Assembly: GCF_012641275.1 (NCBI RefSeq)
Contig: NZ_JABAIA010000002.1
Span: forward strand, 682,001-746,000
DNA length: 64,000 nt
Direction: 5' to 3'
DNA from: Chitinophaga varians
Lineage (GTDB): Bacteria > Bacteroidota > Bacteroidia > Chitinophagales > Chitinophagaceae
Below, piece after piece: positions 34,107 through 44,467 of this stretch. The notes under the pieces are model-generated. The model did not search any database, was not told the origin of the DNA, and worked only from the letters and a program-made list of their open reading frames with translations. Numbering within the stretch: position 1 is the stretch's first letter; each line of letters begins with the position of its first letter. The position numbers were made by a program, and so were the translations under genes.

Positions 34107-35708
34107 TTATTTTTGTTTGCTCAGTTCTTCCAGTGCTTTCTTTACCACCGGGTCTGTAGCGTTGATCGTTTCATAGAACCCTTCGGTGCGGTACAGCTGG
34201 CGCGCCAGCATGGCTTTAAGGCGGGTTTTGATCTCGGCGTCGTCATGGCCGTTGAGGTGTTGCAGGCCAGGTATGCTGTCTTTCTGTGCATAGGCCTTGA
34301 ACTCGTCAAACAATGCCGGGCTGGTCTGGAAGTTTTTGGTGAAATCTTCTGCGTCCTTGTAGCGTTTGAAGGCTTCTTTGTTGCTGGTATAATACTGGTA
34401 AGCGAAGTTGCTCAGGGTATTACGTGTATAGATCGCCGTTAGTGACGGGGAGAACCGGGAAGTGTCAAACGGCACGAAGATATCGGGAGTGATACCGCCG
34501 CCGCCATATACACGGCGCCCGGAGGCCGTTTTATAAGGAACGGTGTCAGTGATTTTGATACTGTCCTTGTTCACCAGTTCACCATGATGGAAACGTTCGA
34601 GGATATCTTCGTCATAAGAAGTGCCGTCGCCGTAAGGTTTCTGGATACTTCTGCCGGAAGGGATATAATAGCGGGCAACGGTGAGGCGGAGCGCGCCGCC
34701 GTTGTCGAGATCATATTGTTCCTGTACGAGGCCTTTACCAAAGGTGCGGCGGCCTATGACAGCGCCGCGGTCCCAGTCCTGTATAGCGCCGGCGAGTATT
34801 TCACTGGCGGAAGCGGAGCCTTCGTCGGTGAGGATGGCCAGTGCGCCACGTTCAAACATGCCGGGGCGTTTGGTTTTATAATCGGTGCGAGGGTAATCTT
34901 TACCTTTTGTATAAACGATCAGCTTATTGTCGCCCAGCAGTTCATCTGCGATGCGTACAGCCGCGTCCATGAACCCGCCCGGGTTCTGGCGTACGTCGAT
35001 GATCAGTTTTGTCATGCCTTGTTTTTCCAGCTTACGCATGGCTTGCATGAATTCATCGAAGGTGGTGGCGGAGAACTTGTTGATTTTAATGTAGCCTACG
35101 CCAGGAGCGGCCATATAGCTGGCGTCCAGGCTGTAGATAGGGATGACGCCTCTTTTGATAGGCACCTGTATTTGTTTCTGCTGGCGCAACAGGGTGGTGT
35201 TGACAAGCGAGCCGGCAGGGCCGCGCAGCAGTTTACGGATTTTATCGGGGGTGATGCCATTACCGGCCACCAGGCTGTCATTAACTTTGAGGATCTTGTC
35301 GCCTGTTTGTACGCCGGCTGCTTCTGAAGGGCCGCCACTCAGCACAGATATCACATTCACGGTATCGGCAGTGATATTGAATTCCACGCCGATGCCCTGG
35401 AAGTTGCCTTCCAAATCTTCATTCACGGCCTGCAGCTGGGAAGGGGGGATATAGATAGAGTGAGGGTCGAGATGGCTCAGGAGGCCATCGATAGCTTCCT
35501 GTTGTACTTTATCGGCATCCAGTGTGTCTACATATTTTGTTCTGATGAGGTCCATCACTTCCTGCAATGGCCCTTTGGTGGGTTTGGTGAAGAAGACGGT
35601 CGTACCGCCGGTGTTGGACCCGGGCATTTTATGGCCGAGGAACATCCCGATGGCCAGTACTACCGCAAAGAGAAGAGGTAAAAAAACATTCAGCTTCCTG
35701 TTTGACAT
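34107..35708 (-). CDS. S41-family carboxy-terminal processing peptidase (CtpA-type)
   Basis: 533 residues. An N-terminal membrane anchor or signal (about 8-25) precedes a PDZ domain (about 85-170, VLSGGPSEAAGVQTGDKIL). The S41 core has DVRQNPGGFMDAA, the serine in DEGSASASEILAGA and Lys in TFGKGLVQ. The C-terminal 110 residues are helical and end in KKALEELSKQK. Short CtpA-type enzymes process envelope proteins. Its tail-to-tail neighbour is the long Prc type, so two different S41 architectures share one terminator. Confidence 0.93.
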   Translation of the reverse strand: MSNRKLNVFLPLLFAVVLAIGMFLGHKMPGSNTGGTTVFFTKPTKGPLQEVMDLIRTKYVDTLDADKVQQEAIDGLLSHLDPHSIYIPPSQLQAVNEDLEGNFQGIGVEFNITADTVNVISVLSGGPSEAAGVQTGDKILKVNDSLVAGNGITPDKIRKLLRGPAGSLVNTTLLRQQKQIQVPIKRGVIPIYSLDASYMAAPGVGYIKINKFSATTFDEFMQAMRKLEKQGMTKLIIDVRQNPGGFMDAAVRIADELLGDNKLIVYTKGKDYPRTDYKTKRPGMFERGALAILTDEGSASASEILAGAIQDWDRGAVIGRRTFGKGLVQEQYDLDNGGALRLTVARYYIPSGRSIQKPYGDGTSYDEDILERFHHGELVNKDSIKITDTVPYKTASGRRVYGGGGITPDIFVPFDTSRFSPSLTAIYTRNTLSNFAYQYYTSNKEAFKRYKDAEDFTKNFQTSPALFDEFKAYAQKDSIPGLQHLNGHDDAEIKTRLKAMLARQLYRTEGFYETINATDPVVKKALEELSKQK

Positions 35709-35916
35709 AATTTGATTATTATCCCGCTAATTTATGACCAATCTAACCATGTAATATAAGCCGCAGGCGGAAGGAAATCTGCTGCGTGCATGCATCATCA
35801 TAGCTTAAACTCTGGGGTGGCATTTGTTTTTATGAAACCCTTTTGTTTAAATTGTGACAAAAATAGCATAAATCAGGAGCAAACGCTTACGATTCTTTAA
35901 TTTCATAAATTACAGG

Positions 35917-36765
35917 ATGGCTGCAAGAACAAAGCTGATCGCTGACAGCGGATCTACAAAGACGGAATGGGCCTTGTTGGGAGACCACGAGCCGGGGATC
36001 TACAACACCCAGGGTGTAAGCCCCTATTTTCAGACAGCAGAACAGATCCGGCAGATCATGGAGGTGGAGCTTATTCCCCAGCTGCCGGCCGGTACGGTGA
36101 TTGACGAGGTGTATTTTTATGGTACCGGTCTCGCCCAGCAAAAGAACACTCAGCTGGTAACAGCGTGCCTGAAGGCTGTCTGGCCCTCGGCTACTGTAGG
36201 TGTCGACCACGACCTGATGGGGGCCGCCCGCGCGCTGTGCGGCCGTACGCCGGGCATCGCCAGCATCCTTGGCACCGGCTCCAATTCCTGTTTTTTTGAC
36301 GGGACCACCATCGTGAAAAACAATCCGGGCCTGGGTTATATCCTGGGCGACGAAGGCAGCGGCGCCTACCTCGGCAGAAAAGTATTGCAATACTATCTGT
36401 ACAATACCTTCGATGAAGAGCTGATGGCCCGTTTTGACCAGAAATATCAAACCAATAAAGACGAAATTCTCGAGAACGTATACCGTAAGCCACTGGCCAA
36501 TCGTTATTTGTCAACGTATTCCACGTTCCTGTCAGAAAACAGGGGCCACTTCCTGATTGAAAATATCCTTGAAGACGGCCTGAATGACTTTTTCTTCAAC
36601 CATCTGTATAAGTACCGGGAGAGCTGGACCACCTCCCTGCACTTCACCGGCGGCATCGCCTGGCACTTCCGGGACATTCTGAAAGAACTGTGCGAACTGT
36701 ATGAACTGCCACTCGGCAAAATCCTGCGCACTCCCATGGAAGGGCTTATTGAATATCATCGTTAA
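35917..36765 (+). CDS. BadF/BadG-type ATPase, probable N-acetylglucosamine kinase
   Basis: 282 residues with an actin-like ATPase fold. The phosphate-1 loop is LIADSGSTKTEWALLG near the start; the second phosphate loop is ILGTGSNSCFFDG around residue 115, followed by GYILGDEGSGAYLGR. This is the N-acetylglucosamine kinase (NAGK) branch of the BadF/BadG family. It lies 22 bases before murQ, so it probably phosphorylates GlcNAc or MurNAc released from cell-wall recycling, giving MurQ its 6-phosphate substrate. Confidence 0.85.
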   Translation: MAARTKLIADSGSTKTEWALLGDHEPGIYNTQGVSPYFQTAEQIRQIMEVELIPQLPAGTVIDEVYFYGTGLAQQKNTQLVTACLKAVWPSATVGVDHDLMGAARALCGRTPGIASILGTGSNSCFFDGTTIVKNNPGLGYILGDEGSGAYLGRKVLQYYLYNTFDEELMARFDQKYQTNKDEILENVYRKPLANRYLSTYSTFLSENRGHFLIENILEDGLNDFFFNHLYKYRESWTTSLHFTGGIAWHFRDILKELCELYELPLGKILRTPMEGLIEYHR

Positions 36766-36787
36766 TCAATTCTACAACAGATCATAT

Positions 36788-37606
36788 ATGGCATTTGTAA
36801 AAGTAACTGAACAGACTTCAAATTATCGTCACCTCGAAAAGATGAGCCTGACGGAATTATTGACCAACATCAATAACGAAGACCGGTCAGTTCCCGTGGC
36901 CGTGGAAAAATCCATCCCACAGATTGAAAAGCTCGTGGCAGCTATTGCAGACAAGATGCTGGCGGGGGGACGTTTGTTTTATATCGGCGCCGGCACCAGC
37001 GGCCGCCTGGGCATTGTGGACGCTTCTGAATGTCCGCCTACGTTCGGTGTGCCACAAGGACTGGTAATTGGCCTGATCGCCGGTGGCGACGCAGCCATCC
37101 GCAAAGCCGTGGAATTTGCCGAAGATGACCGCGAACAAGGCTGGAAAGATCTGCAGGAATTTAATATCACCGATAAAGATGTAGTAGTAGGCATCGCTGC
37201 CAGCGGTACTACGCCCTATGTGATCGGCGCGCTCGATAAATGCCGCAGCAACGGTATTATTACCGGCAGCATCAGCTGCAACCCTGATACGCCCGTATCT
37301 GCAGCAGCTGATTTTCCCGTGGAAGTAGTAGTGGGACCGGAATTCGTGACCGGCAGCACCCGCATGAAAAGCGGTACCGCACAGAAACTGGTGCTGAATA
37401 TGATCTCTACGGCAGTGATGATCCAGCTGGGCAGGGTAGAAGATAACAAAATGGTAAACATGCAGCTGAGCAATGAGAAATTAGTGGACAGAGGCGTGAA
37501 AATGCTGATGGAAAAACTGTCCATCACAGATTATGAACAAGCGCAGCAGCTGCTGCTGAAGGCCGGCAGCGTTAAAAAAGCGGTGGACGATTTTGCCAAA
37601 GCCTGA
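36788..37606 (+). CDS. murQ: N-acetylmuramic acid 6-phosphate etherase
   Basis: 272 residues. The ATG at 36788 gives the canonical start MAFVKVTEQ and follows the kinase stop by 22 bases; an in-frame ATG at 36701 lies within the kinase gene. The enzyme cleaves the lactyl ether of MurNAc 6-phosphate to GlcNAc 6-phosphate. The sugar isomerase (SIS) fold is marked by GAGTSGRLGIVDASECPPTFG-type residues at about 63-83 and by GSTRMKSGTAQKLVLNM near 195. It lacks the small C-terminal helical extension of some relatives. Confidence 0.95.
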   Translation: MAFVKVTEQTSNYRHLEKMSLTELLTNINNEDRSVPVAVEKSIPQIEKLVAAIADKMLAGGRLFYIGAGTSGRLGIVDASECPPTFGVPQGLVIGLIAGGDAAIRKAVEFAEDDREQGWKDLQEFNITDKDVVVGIAASGTTPYVIGALDKCRSNGIITGSISCNPDTPVSAAADFPVEVVVGPEFVTGSTRMKSGTAQKLVLNMISTAVMIQLGRVEDNKMVNMQLSNEKLVDRGVKMLMEKLSITDYEQAQQLLLKAGSVKKAVDDFAKA

Positions 37607-37638
37607 TTTAATCTGACATTTGTAGCCGGAGACTACGC

Positions 37639-38202
37639 ATGCATACAATCGAACCATATTATAACTGGAGGCACCTGTACGCCGCTGAAGAAGACGAACA
37701 ATCACCCTTCTATGGAAGGGAGTACAGTGAATTCGAATTCTCCAATACGGTATACAATTACTATGTTCACCCGCAGTGGGACGACTTTGGGTCCCGTAAC
37801 CTGTACCTGAAAATCCTCTTCGCTGACTATCAGTACAACTTCGCCATTATCGAACTGCTGGGAGAATGGAATGATGCCATCGACAATGATATCATGACCC
37901 TCAAACGTGAAATCATCGATGTACTCATCGCGGAAGGCATCTACAAGTTTATCCTCATCGCTGAAAATGTGATGAACTTCCACTCTTCCGATGACTGTTA
38001 TTATGAAGAATGGTGGGAGGACATCAGAGACGAAGGAGGATGGATCGTTGCACTGAATATGCCTGAACAAACCAGGCAGGAGTTTGAAAAAGCCCGCCTG
38101 CATCATTATGTCCACCTGCTCGATGATGACAAATGGCGAACATATCAACCACTGCATTTGTATAATATGATAGACAACATCATGCTAAAACGTTTGGAAT
38201 AA
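37639..38202 (+). CDS. Conserved hypothetical protein
   Basis: 187 residues, very acidic and aromatic, with many Tyr and Trp (NYYVHPQWDDFG, CYYEEWWEDIRDEGGW). No signal peptide or membrane segment. The mixed alpha/beta look and its position 32 bases after murQ suggest the same transcript. I do not recognise a described family; the high conservation of aromatic residues needed to judge this cannot be seen from one sequence. Possibly a cytoplasmic protein specific to this group. Confidence 0.65.
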   Translation: MHTIEPYYNWRHLYAAEEDEQSPFYGREYSEFEFSNTVYNYYVHPQWDDFGSRNLYLKILFADYQYNFAIIELLGEWNDAIDNDIMTLKREIIDVLIAEGIYKFILIAENVMNFHSSDDCYYEEWWEDIRDEGGWIVALNMPEQTRQEFEKARLHHYVHLLDDDKWRTYQPLHLYNMIDNIMLKRLE

Positions 38203-38316
38203 TTTATATTATATTTTCAGTACAAAATGAAAGATAATATGCATAAAATGATTGATTTTCAGTTAATTTATGTATTTATTATTTTTTAAATGCGTGTGAA
38301 AACCTGATAAATATCA

Positions 38317-38347
38317 TTTGGTTTTTGTTTTTCCTGCGCTAAATTTG
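38317..38347 (+). promoter_or_regulatory. Promoter of the sdhCAB operon
   Basis: TTTG (38317-38320), a 19-base spacer and TAAATTTG (38340-38347), an exact Bacteroidota consensus. It leaves about 42 bases of leader before the sdhC ATG at 38396. Confidence 0.85.
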
Positions 38348-38395
38348 CCCGACATTTCAATCAACTTTAATACAAGGAAGCTTAGAATTTTACTT

Positions 38396-39082
38396 ATGAA
38401 GTGGTCACAGTTTTTTAATACATCTATCGGTAAGAAGTTATTGGTAGGTGCTACCGGTTTGTTTCTTTGCAGTTTTGTTATTGTGCATCTGGCAGGTAAC
38501 TTTCAGCTGCTGTACAACGACGAAGGCAAGGCATTTAACGCGTATGCCCAGTTCATGGGACATAACAGCCTGATTCAGTTCATTGCCTGGGGCCTTAAAG
38601 TAGTGATCATTATTCACGCCCTGATCGCACTGAAGCTCACATTTTCCAACAGGGCTGCCCGTCCGGTGAAGTACGCTATCAACCCGGGCAACCAGACATC
38701 TTCCTGGTTCAGCCGTCAGATGGCGATCATGGGAAGCATCCTCCTTATCTTTATTGTGATTCACCTGGCTAACTTCTGGGGCAAATTCCACTATGCTGAA
38801 ATGCCTACCCGCACTTATCCCGGTATCGAAGAACCACTGAAAGACCTCTATGCGCTGAGCTATGAAACTTTCCAGAACGTATGGCTGGTAATCCTCTATG
38901 TGATCGGCATGATCGGCCTCTCTTTCCACCTGATCCACGGTTTTAAGAGCGCCTTCCAGACTTTCGGTCTGAACCACAAAAAATACAACGGTTTGATCAA
39001 CTTTGTAGGTGTATGGATCTTCGGTATCCTGATCCCTGTTGGCTTTGCCCTGATCCCGATTGTTATCTATTTAAAAAAATAA
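38396..39082 (+). CDS. sdhC: Succinate dehydrogenase/fumarate reductase cytochrome b subunit
   Basis: 228 residues from the ATG at 38396 (MKWSQFFNTSIGKKLL). A longer frame opening at 38318 would start inside the promoter. Five membrane helices are visible, with conserved histidines in VIVHLAGN, VVIIIHALIA, FIVIHLANFWGK and LSFHLIHGFKS that can hold two b haems. This is the single-subunit, di-haem anchor of Bacteroidota and epsilonproteobacterial enzymes. It passes electrons between the iron-sulfur subunit and menaquinone. Confidence 0.93.
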   Translation: MKWSQFFNTSIGKKLLVGATGLFLCSFVIVHLAGNFQLLYNDEGKAFNAYAQFMGHNSLIQFIAWGLKVVIIIHALIALKLTFSNRAARPVKYAINPGNQTSSWFSRQMAIMGSILLIFIVIHLANFWGKFHYAEMPTRTYPGIEEPLKDLYALSYETFQNVWLVILYVIGMIGLSFHLIHGFKSAFQTFGLNHKKYNGLINFVGVWIFGILIPVGFALIPIVIYLKK

Positions 39083-39101
39083 TTCTGTAAAGTAAGGATA
39101 T

Positions 39102-41075
<1,974 letters not shown>

Positions 41076-41138
41076 GGGTATTGGCCCATTGCTTTACAGG
41101 GGGCCAGGATTGTAAAATAAAATAATTGTCCAGCGAAT

Positions 41139-41903
41139 ATGGAACATTATAACATGAACCTCACCTTAAAGGTGTGGAAACAACAAAACAAAAATGCTCA
41201 GGGTGGATTTGAAACATATGTTGTAAAAGATATTTCTTCCGAAATGTCTTTCCTGGAGATGTTTGACGTGCTGAACGAGCAACTGATCAACGAAGGAAAA
41301 GAACCGATCGCATTTGACCACGACTGCCGCGAAGGTATCTGTGGTATGTGCTCTATGCACATCAATGGCCGTGCGCACGGTCCTTGGGCTGGTACCACTA
41401 CCTGCCAGCTGCATATGCGCGCTTTCAAAGACGGTGATACCATCACCGTTGAACCCTGGAGAGCTGGTGCTTTCCCGGTACTGAAAGACCTCACCGTAGA
41501 CAGATCAGCATTTGACCGTATCATCGAAGCAGGTGGTTACGTCTCTGTAAACACCGGCAACGCACAGGACGCTAACTGCCTCCCGGTTGATAAACACAAA
41601 GCTGACCTGGCTTTTGCTGCGGCAGCCTGTATCGGTTGCGGCGCTTGCGTGGCTGCATGTAAAAACTCTTCTGCCATGCTGTTCGTGTCTGCTAAAGTTT
41701 CCCAACTGGCCCTGCTGCCACAAGGCGATCCTGAACGTCAGACCCGCGCACTCAACATGGTGGCTCAAATGGACAAGGAAGGTTTCGGTAGCTGCACCAA
41801 CACCGGCGCCTGCGAAGCAGAATGTCCGAAAGAGATCTCCCTCACCAATATCGCCCGTCTCAACAGGGAGTTCATTGGCGCAGGCTTTGGCTCTGAGAAA
41901 TAA
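41139..41903 (+). CDS. sdhB: Succinate dehydrogenase/fumarate reductase iron-sulfur subunit
   Basis: 254 residues (Met6 at 41154 is an alternative start). The [2Fe-2S] ligands are in [13 protein letters not shown] plus the later TTCQLH. The [4Fe-4S] and [3Fe-4S] ligands are in [13 protein letters not shown] and [14 protein letters not shown]. It carries electrons from SdhA to SdhC. Last gene of the operon, followed by a terminator. Confidence 0.96.
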   Translation: MEHYNMNLTLKVWKQQNKNAQGGFETYVVKDISSEMSFLEMFDVLNEQLINEGKEPIAFDHDCREGICGMCSMHINGRAHGPWAGTTTCQLHMRAFKDGDTITVEPWRAGAFPVLKDLTVDRSAFDRIIEAGGYVSVNTGNAQDANCLPVDKHKADLAFAAAACIGCGACVAACKNSSAMLFVSAKVSQLALLPQGDPERQTRALNMVAQMDKEGFGSCTNTGACEAECPKEISLTNIARLNREFIGAGFGSEK

Positions 41904-41924
41904 CAGTCTTGACTATATAATGCA

Positions 41925-41958
41925 AAAACGGCGCAGGTACTTTACCTGCGCAGTTTTT
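41925..41958. terminator. Bidirectional terminator after sdhB
   Basis: GCGCAGGTA (41931-41939) pairs with TACCTGCGC (41943-41951) around CTT, flanked by AAAAA and TTTTTT. It separates sdhCAB from the convergent phytase gene. Confidence 0.9.
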
Positions 41959-41976
41959 TATGGACCTGTTGATCAG

Positions 41977-43017
41977 TTATTTAATCCTCGCGGCGATATC
42001 ACGCCAGTCATAATAATGGAAGGTCTTGTCCGTGCTCATCACCACAAAAAGGCCCTGTGGATATTTCGGGCCAAGGTTCACATTCACAACATCAGACCCG
42101 TCGCTGTTGATAGCAGATACAGGTATCTTCGCCAGTAACGCTGGTTTCACGTCTTCCCTGCGGTAAACATTGAAACTGTTGGCATCCTGGTCGGATACAA
42201 GAATGAAACCGGTGCTGTCGCCGGTTTTGTAAATACTGATGCCTTCATTGTCAGCTTTGAACTCACCGCTGCCAAATAACGCCAGCTCCTGATCGCCCTT
42301 CGCGGGATCTGCATGATACCGGCGTACACCAGTCTGTTCATCTGAATAATACACGTACCCCAGCTCATTGTCTACTGCCACGCTTTCAATTTCTTTTTTG
42401 CCGCTGTAGGTGCCAAATTTACGTACAACCGTTCCCGTTACTTGCCCTTTGCCGTTGTCGGTCAACTGGTACTGCCACAGGTAACCCTGTGCGGGGCCGG
42501 ATTTACGGCTGACGATAGCAAAGATGGCTTTGTCTGTAGGCCGTGTGTACAGGCTGATGCCCATAGGGCCGCGTTCTTTTTCGCCGGTAAATACCTCCAG
42601 GCCGCCATTGTCGACAGGCTCCATCTCCGGCAGGCGGTAAATGCGCAGCTTGTTGGTCTCTCTTTCTGTCGTCACGGCAATGTCCACTGGCTGATTGTTC
42701 AGCAGCAGGCCATACGCAACATCCACGTTGTTCGGGCGTTTCAGGCCGGCTATCTTTTTCACGATCTGCCCATCCAGGTTATATACATATAAAGCCCCGT
42801 CTGTGTTTTTATCTGTGCCGATGATCAGGCTTTTGCTACTATCGGCCTTGTTGATCCAGATAGCCGGATCATCGCTGTCGTATTGTGTGACAGGGGTGAC
42901 CACCACCGGCTTCACTGCATCGGCGGCCGGCGCCGGTATAGGCTTATGCTGTTTATTGTTGCAGGCAGTAAAGCCGGCAACAATGCCGGCTACTGCTACT
43001 ATTTTTCCATATTTCAT
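41977..43017 (-). CDS. Beta-propeller 3-phytase, lipoprotein
   Basis: 346 residues from the ATG at 43017 (MKYGKIVAVAGIV), which begins a lipoprotein signal (FTAC at about 17-20). A start at 43110 would add 31 residues with no signal. The body is a six-bladed beta-propeller phytase: DSDDPAIWI, GTDKNTDGALYVYNLDG, RPNNVDVAYG, ERGPMGISLY, and the acidic calcium-binding loops around EFKADNEGI and VSDQDANSF. It releases phosphate from phytate at the cell surface. Third gene of a unit with a TonB receptor and a beta-helix lipoprotein. Confidence 0.9.
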   Translation of the reverse strand: MKYGKIVAVAGIVAGFTACNNKQHKPIPAPAADAVKPVVVTPVTQYDSDDPAIWINKADSSKSLIIGTDKNTDGALYVYNLDGQIVKKIAGLKRPNNVDVAYGLLLNNQPVDIAVTTERETNKLRIYRLPEMEPVDNGGLEVFTGEKERGPMGISLYTRPTDKAIFAIVSRKSGPAQGYLWQYQLTDNGKGQVTGTVVRKFGTYSGKKEIESVAVDNELGYVYYSDEQTGVRRYHADPAKGDQELALFGSGEFKADNEGISIYKTGDSTGFILVSDQDANSFNVYRREDVKPALLAKIPVSAINSDGSDVVNVNLGPKYPQGLFVVMSTDKTFHYYDWRDIAARIK

Positions 43018-43087
43018 ATAAGATCGCAAAGTCAAAAAATTCCAAAATCCGTAAATCCAATAACCAAATCTAGAAAATAACCCAATA

Positions 43088-44455
43088 TTAGTGTTGGTTA
43101 CCGCTGCCATCCTGTTGATAAGCGCCGATGTCTTTACCGGGGCGCATTACATCCGCAGCAGCTGCTGTTTTGACCGTCGTGATGTTCATGGGCGCGAACT
43201 GGGTGTTACCTTTTCCTACCGCCAGGGAGGTGGGTTTCACACGGAAGTTGGAAGTGCCCTGTTGTAACAGTGGCAACGGCTGTTGTTTCCAGGAAGTAGG
43301 CATTGCTTTCACAGTGCCGCCCAGCGTCGTATAATCAAATTGATCTACATCAAAAGCATAGAATACAGGGTTGTTTTGTTTGACGTCGCCATGGATGTCG
43401 GTAGCGGTGAAAACAGATACGCCGTCGGTGGCGTTGAACTGGTTCCACAGCGTATAGGAGTTACCGTAAAACAGGTTGTTGCCATATGTGAGGTTGGCGA
43501 GGTCCGCACCGGTACCGGCGCCGCCTACTACGCGCATGCTTACACGACAGTTGATGAAGAGATTATTGAATGCTTTTCCTTTGGCAAAAGCTTCGAAGTT
43601 GATACCGCCGCCACGGCCTTCTTTCGTTTGCCGGAAGCCGCAGTTGATCATGGTATTATTGTAGATGTATACATTGGCCTGCACGGTTTTATCGCCGGAG
43701 TTGGACACCTTGAAAGCGTTGGTGGCCGCGCCTATGGCTACGTTGTACGCTACATCCCCAACGGTGCCGGATTTCATGTTCAGTGCTTCTCCGCCTTTTT
43801 CACCGCACATTTCAAAAGTATTGCGCAGAATGCTGATACGGCCGCCATCTGTACGGATAGCGTCGTCTTTACTGCCTCTGATCCAGCAGTCTTCCAGGAT
43901 GAAGTTTTTGTCTACGTTGGCGAAATAGATCATGTAGCGCGGGTCGCCGGCTTTGTACACATCGTTACCGATAGCTACGGGGCCGCCGGCGAACTCCAGG
44001 TGCGTCCATTTCAGGATAAGGTCGCCGCCTTGTTTGTCTTTGGCAGGTGTACACTGAATACCGCCCCAGATCCCTTTGAAAGCATTATCAGTGGTACGCA
44101 GTTCTTCTGATACGGTGATATAGTTGGGCGCCTCTTTGGTGCCGAGGCTGATCAGGCTTCCGTTCACAGTGATCTGCGGGCTTTTCAGCTGGCTGCTGCC
44201 GTCGCCGAGGGCAATCAGTTTTACGCCGCTTTGCATAAAGAGGGTATCGCCGTCATTGATGGTGATGTCGGTAGCGAAATAGTAGGTTTTGCCGGCCAGC
44301 AGTGTGCCCTGAATAGCGCCGGACAAGGTGTCTGAGGTAATGGGTTTGCTGGGGGTGATCACCGGTTTGGACACCATCACGTCTGCCTCTTTATGGCAGG
44401 AGGTGAGGATGGTACCTGTGGTGACTGCGGCAAGTATATAGTGATGTAATTTCAT
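43088..44455 (-). CDS. Right-handed beta-helix repeat lipoprotein
   Basis: 455 residues. Lipobox LTSC near residue 20. Residues about 60-400 show short strands typical of a parallel beta-helix (GSLISLGTKEAPNYITVS, FILEDCWIRGSKDDAIRTDGGRISILRNTFEMCG), as in pectate-lyase-like and right_beta_helix proteins. No lyase catalytic triad is evident. It lies 12 bases after the TonB receptor gene and before the phytase, so it may help bind or present the substrate. Actual function unknown. Confidence 0.78.
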   Translation of the reverse strand: MKLHHYILAAVTTGTILTSCHKEADVMVSKPVITPSKPITSDTLSGAIQGTLLAGKTYYFATDITINDGDTLFMQSGVKLIALGDGSSQLKSPQITVNGSLISLGTKEAPNYITVSEELRTTDNAFKGIWGGIQCTPAKDKQGGDLILKWTHLEFAGGPVAIGNDVYKAGDPRYMIYFANVDKNFILEDCWIRGSKDDAIRTDGGRISILRNTFEMCGEKGGEALNMKSGTVGDVAYNVAIGAATNAFKVSNSGDKTVQANVYIYNNTMINCGFRQTKEGRGGGINFEAFAKGKAFNNLFINCRVSMRVVGGAGTGADLANLTYGNNLFYGNSYTLWNQFNATDGVSVFTATDIHGDVKQNNPVFYAFDVDQFDYTTLGGTVKAMPTSWKQQPLPLLQQGTSNFRVKPTSLAVGKGNTQFAPMNITTVKTAAAADVMRPGKDIGAYQQDGSGNQH

Positions 44456-44467
44456 GTTCGTAAAGTT

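Noticed and set aside
36701..36787. Upstream in-frame ATG for murQ at 36701
   Set aside because: It lies inside the kinase gene and adds residues unlike the family N-terminus; 36788 gives the usual start.
43018..43110. Longer start for the phytase gene at 43110
   Set aside because: It would bury the lipoprotein signal behind 31 residues; the ATG at 43017 starts it directly.
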